The notes under the pieces are model-generated. The model did not search any database, was not told the origin of the DNA, and was given only the letters and a program-made list of their open reading frames with translations. 64,000 bases of DNA from an uncultured Alphaproteobacteria bacterium (GTDB lineage Bacteria > Pseudomonadota > Alphaproteobacteria > UBA3830): NCBI GenBank assembly GCA_944390765.1, contig CALXQM010000018.1, positions 1 to 64,000 on the forward strand, read 5' to 3'. Position numbers and translations under genes: made by a program. This document shows, piece after piece, positions 63,402-64,000 of this stretch (within the stretch, counting starts at the first letter, position 1; each line of letters starts with the position of its first letter).

Positions 63402-64000
63402 ATAAAATTTTATTTAATTACATTTTTGTAAAACAATTAAAAACATTAATATTCGTTGCTTTCTCTATATTCAGCTTAATATTGCTTTTTGAATTTGCAG
63501 AAGTTAGTAGACAATATCCTATGACCAATGTTTTGGAATTATTATATGTTTTAAAGTTATCTATATTACGATGTCCGATTACATTTTGTGAAATTCTACA
63601 CTATATATATTTTTTAACAGCTACTTTTAGTTTATGGGATTTATGTCGTTCTCATCAAATAACTATATTAAAGTCTACAGGGAAATCTCCTAGGCAAATT
63701 TTAATACCATTCATTACCTTTGCTGTAATAATATCACTTTTTTGGCTGTTTGTTTTACATCCTATAGGTATATTATCAGAAAATATTTATAAAAGAAATA
63801 CTGAAAAAACGTTAGTATCTTCATTTGAAATGAATAATAATATTTGGATAGATTACGGAACAAACAATCAAATCATTTTTATTAAGAAATTATATAAGAG
63901 CAAATTTCATAATTTTTTTTACTTTGACATTCATTCAAATAGAAAAATATTTGCTGAATCTGGAGAAATCAACAATAATTACCTAACTCTTACAAAAGCA
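63398..64000 (+). CDS. lptG: LPS export permease LptG, 3' end outside window
   Basis: 201 codons are visible before the window ends. It starts ATG in the ATGA shared with lptF. Helices and loop match the LptF/LptG family: a first helix LKTLIFVAFSIFSLILLFEF, LWDLCRSHQITILKSTGKSP as coupling helix, and a third helix (ITFAVIISLFWLFVLHP). The periplasmic domain begins near residue 130 (SENIYKRNTEK). The stop codon lies beyond 64000. Confidence 0.9.
   Translation, partial: MNKILFNYIFVKQLKTLIFVAFSIFSLILLFEFAEVSRQYPMTNVLELLYVLKLSILRCPITFCEILHYIYFLTATFSLWDLCRSHQITILKSTGKSPRQILIPFITFAVIISLFWLFVLHPIGILSENIYKRNTEKTLVSSFEMNNNIWIDYGTNNQIIFIKKLYKSKFHNFFYFDIHSNRKIFAESGEINNNYLTLTKA

Overview
The window is strongly AT-rich, gene-dense chromosomal DNA from a Gram-negative, host-associated bacterium. 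It most resembles a reduced alphaproteobacterial endosymbiont of the Holosporales or Rickettsiales kind. The reasons are a 17-kDa-antigen-type glycine-zipper lipoprotein, tandem AmpG-like permeases, short ankyrin and Sel1-type proteins, a split-alpha proton-translocating transhydrogenase, LPS transport genes, and many lineage-specific exported proteins between housekeeping operons. The assignment is inference; no 16S rRNA gene is present. No prophage, insertion sequence or CRISPR array was seen.

Layout, left to right. 1-2.5 kb: three unrecognised proteins, two of them exported. 2.6-11.5 kb: a SPOR-like membrane protein, then an envelope block glmU-glmS-kdsD-lptC/A-lptB-rpoN-hpf, ending in a clear hairpin terminator. 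It makes UDP-GlcNAc and the Kdo precursor, and LPS-export parts. LptC and LptA appear fused, and kdsC is missing from its usual place. 11.5-14.5 kb: a degenerate histidine-phosphatase-fold protein, a ProQ/FinO RNA chaperone and a serine-hydrolase-like protein. 14.6-19.3 kb: rpmJ, rpsA, trxB and the transhydrogenase subunits pntAb-pntB, without the alpha-1 subunit. 19.3-28 kb, minus strand: a cysteine desulfurase with an export-like N-terminus, pheS-pheT-lepA, and a secreted HExxH protein with a small exported partner. 28-33 kb: mutS, an orphan TadE-like protein inside a cluster of about 110-bp palindromic repeats, and rpe. 33-41 kb: xth, typA, two ampG-like genes, a basic exported protein, the 17-kDa-type lipoprotein, a Sua5/YrdC protein and an ankyrin protein.

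41-49 kb: tRNA-Gly, an unexplained 470-bp gap, a Sel1-like fragment, rluB, a flavin oxidoreductase with a cysteine cluster, a second pair of exported orphans, thrS and tRNA-Glu. 49-57 kb: ogt, gpsA, a MATE exporter, another repeat copy, a family 2 glycosyltransferase, tRNA-Lys and a short UvrA paralogue of the antibiotic-resistance type. 56.6-64 kb: a third exported orphan pair, ruvX, a small conserved-looking protein, pyk, a DsbA-like oxidoreductase, a DciA-like protein, a stand-alone HAD protein, grpE, lptF and the start of lptG.

The genes give a picture of a cell that keeps a complete envelope (amino sugars, LPS transport, muropeptide uptake), translation and repair. Its accessory layer is mostly small exported proteins, often in tandem pairs, plus a few altered enzymes. 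The best candidates for new biology are those exported pairs, above all the HExxH protein, the exported-looking cysteine desulfurase and the LptC/A fusion. Start codons were moved from the longest open frame where a ribosome site, signal peptide or family alignment argued for it; this is stated in each entry.
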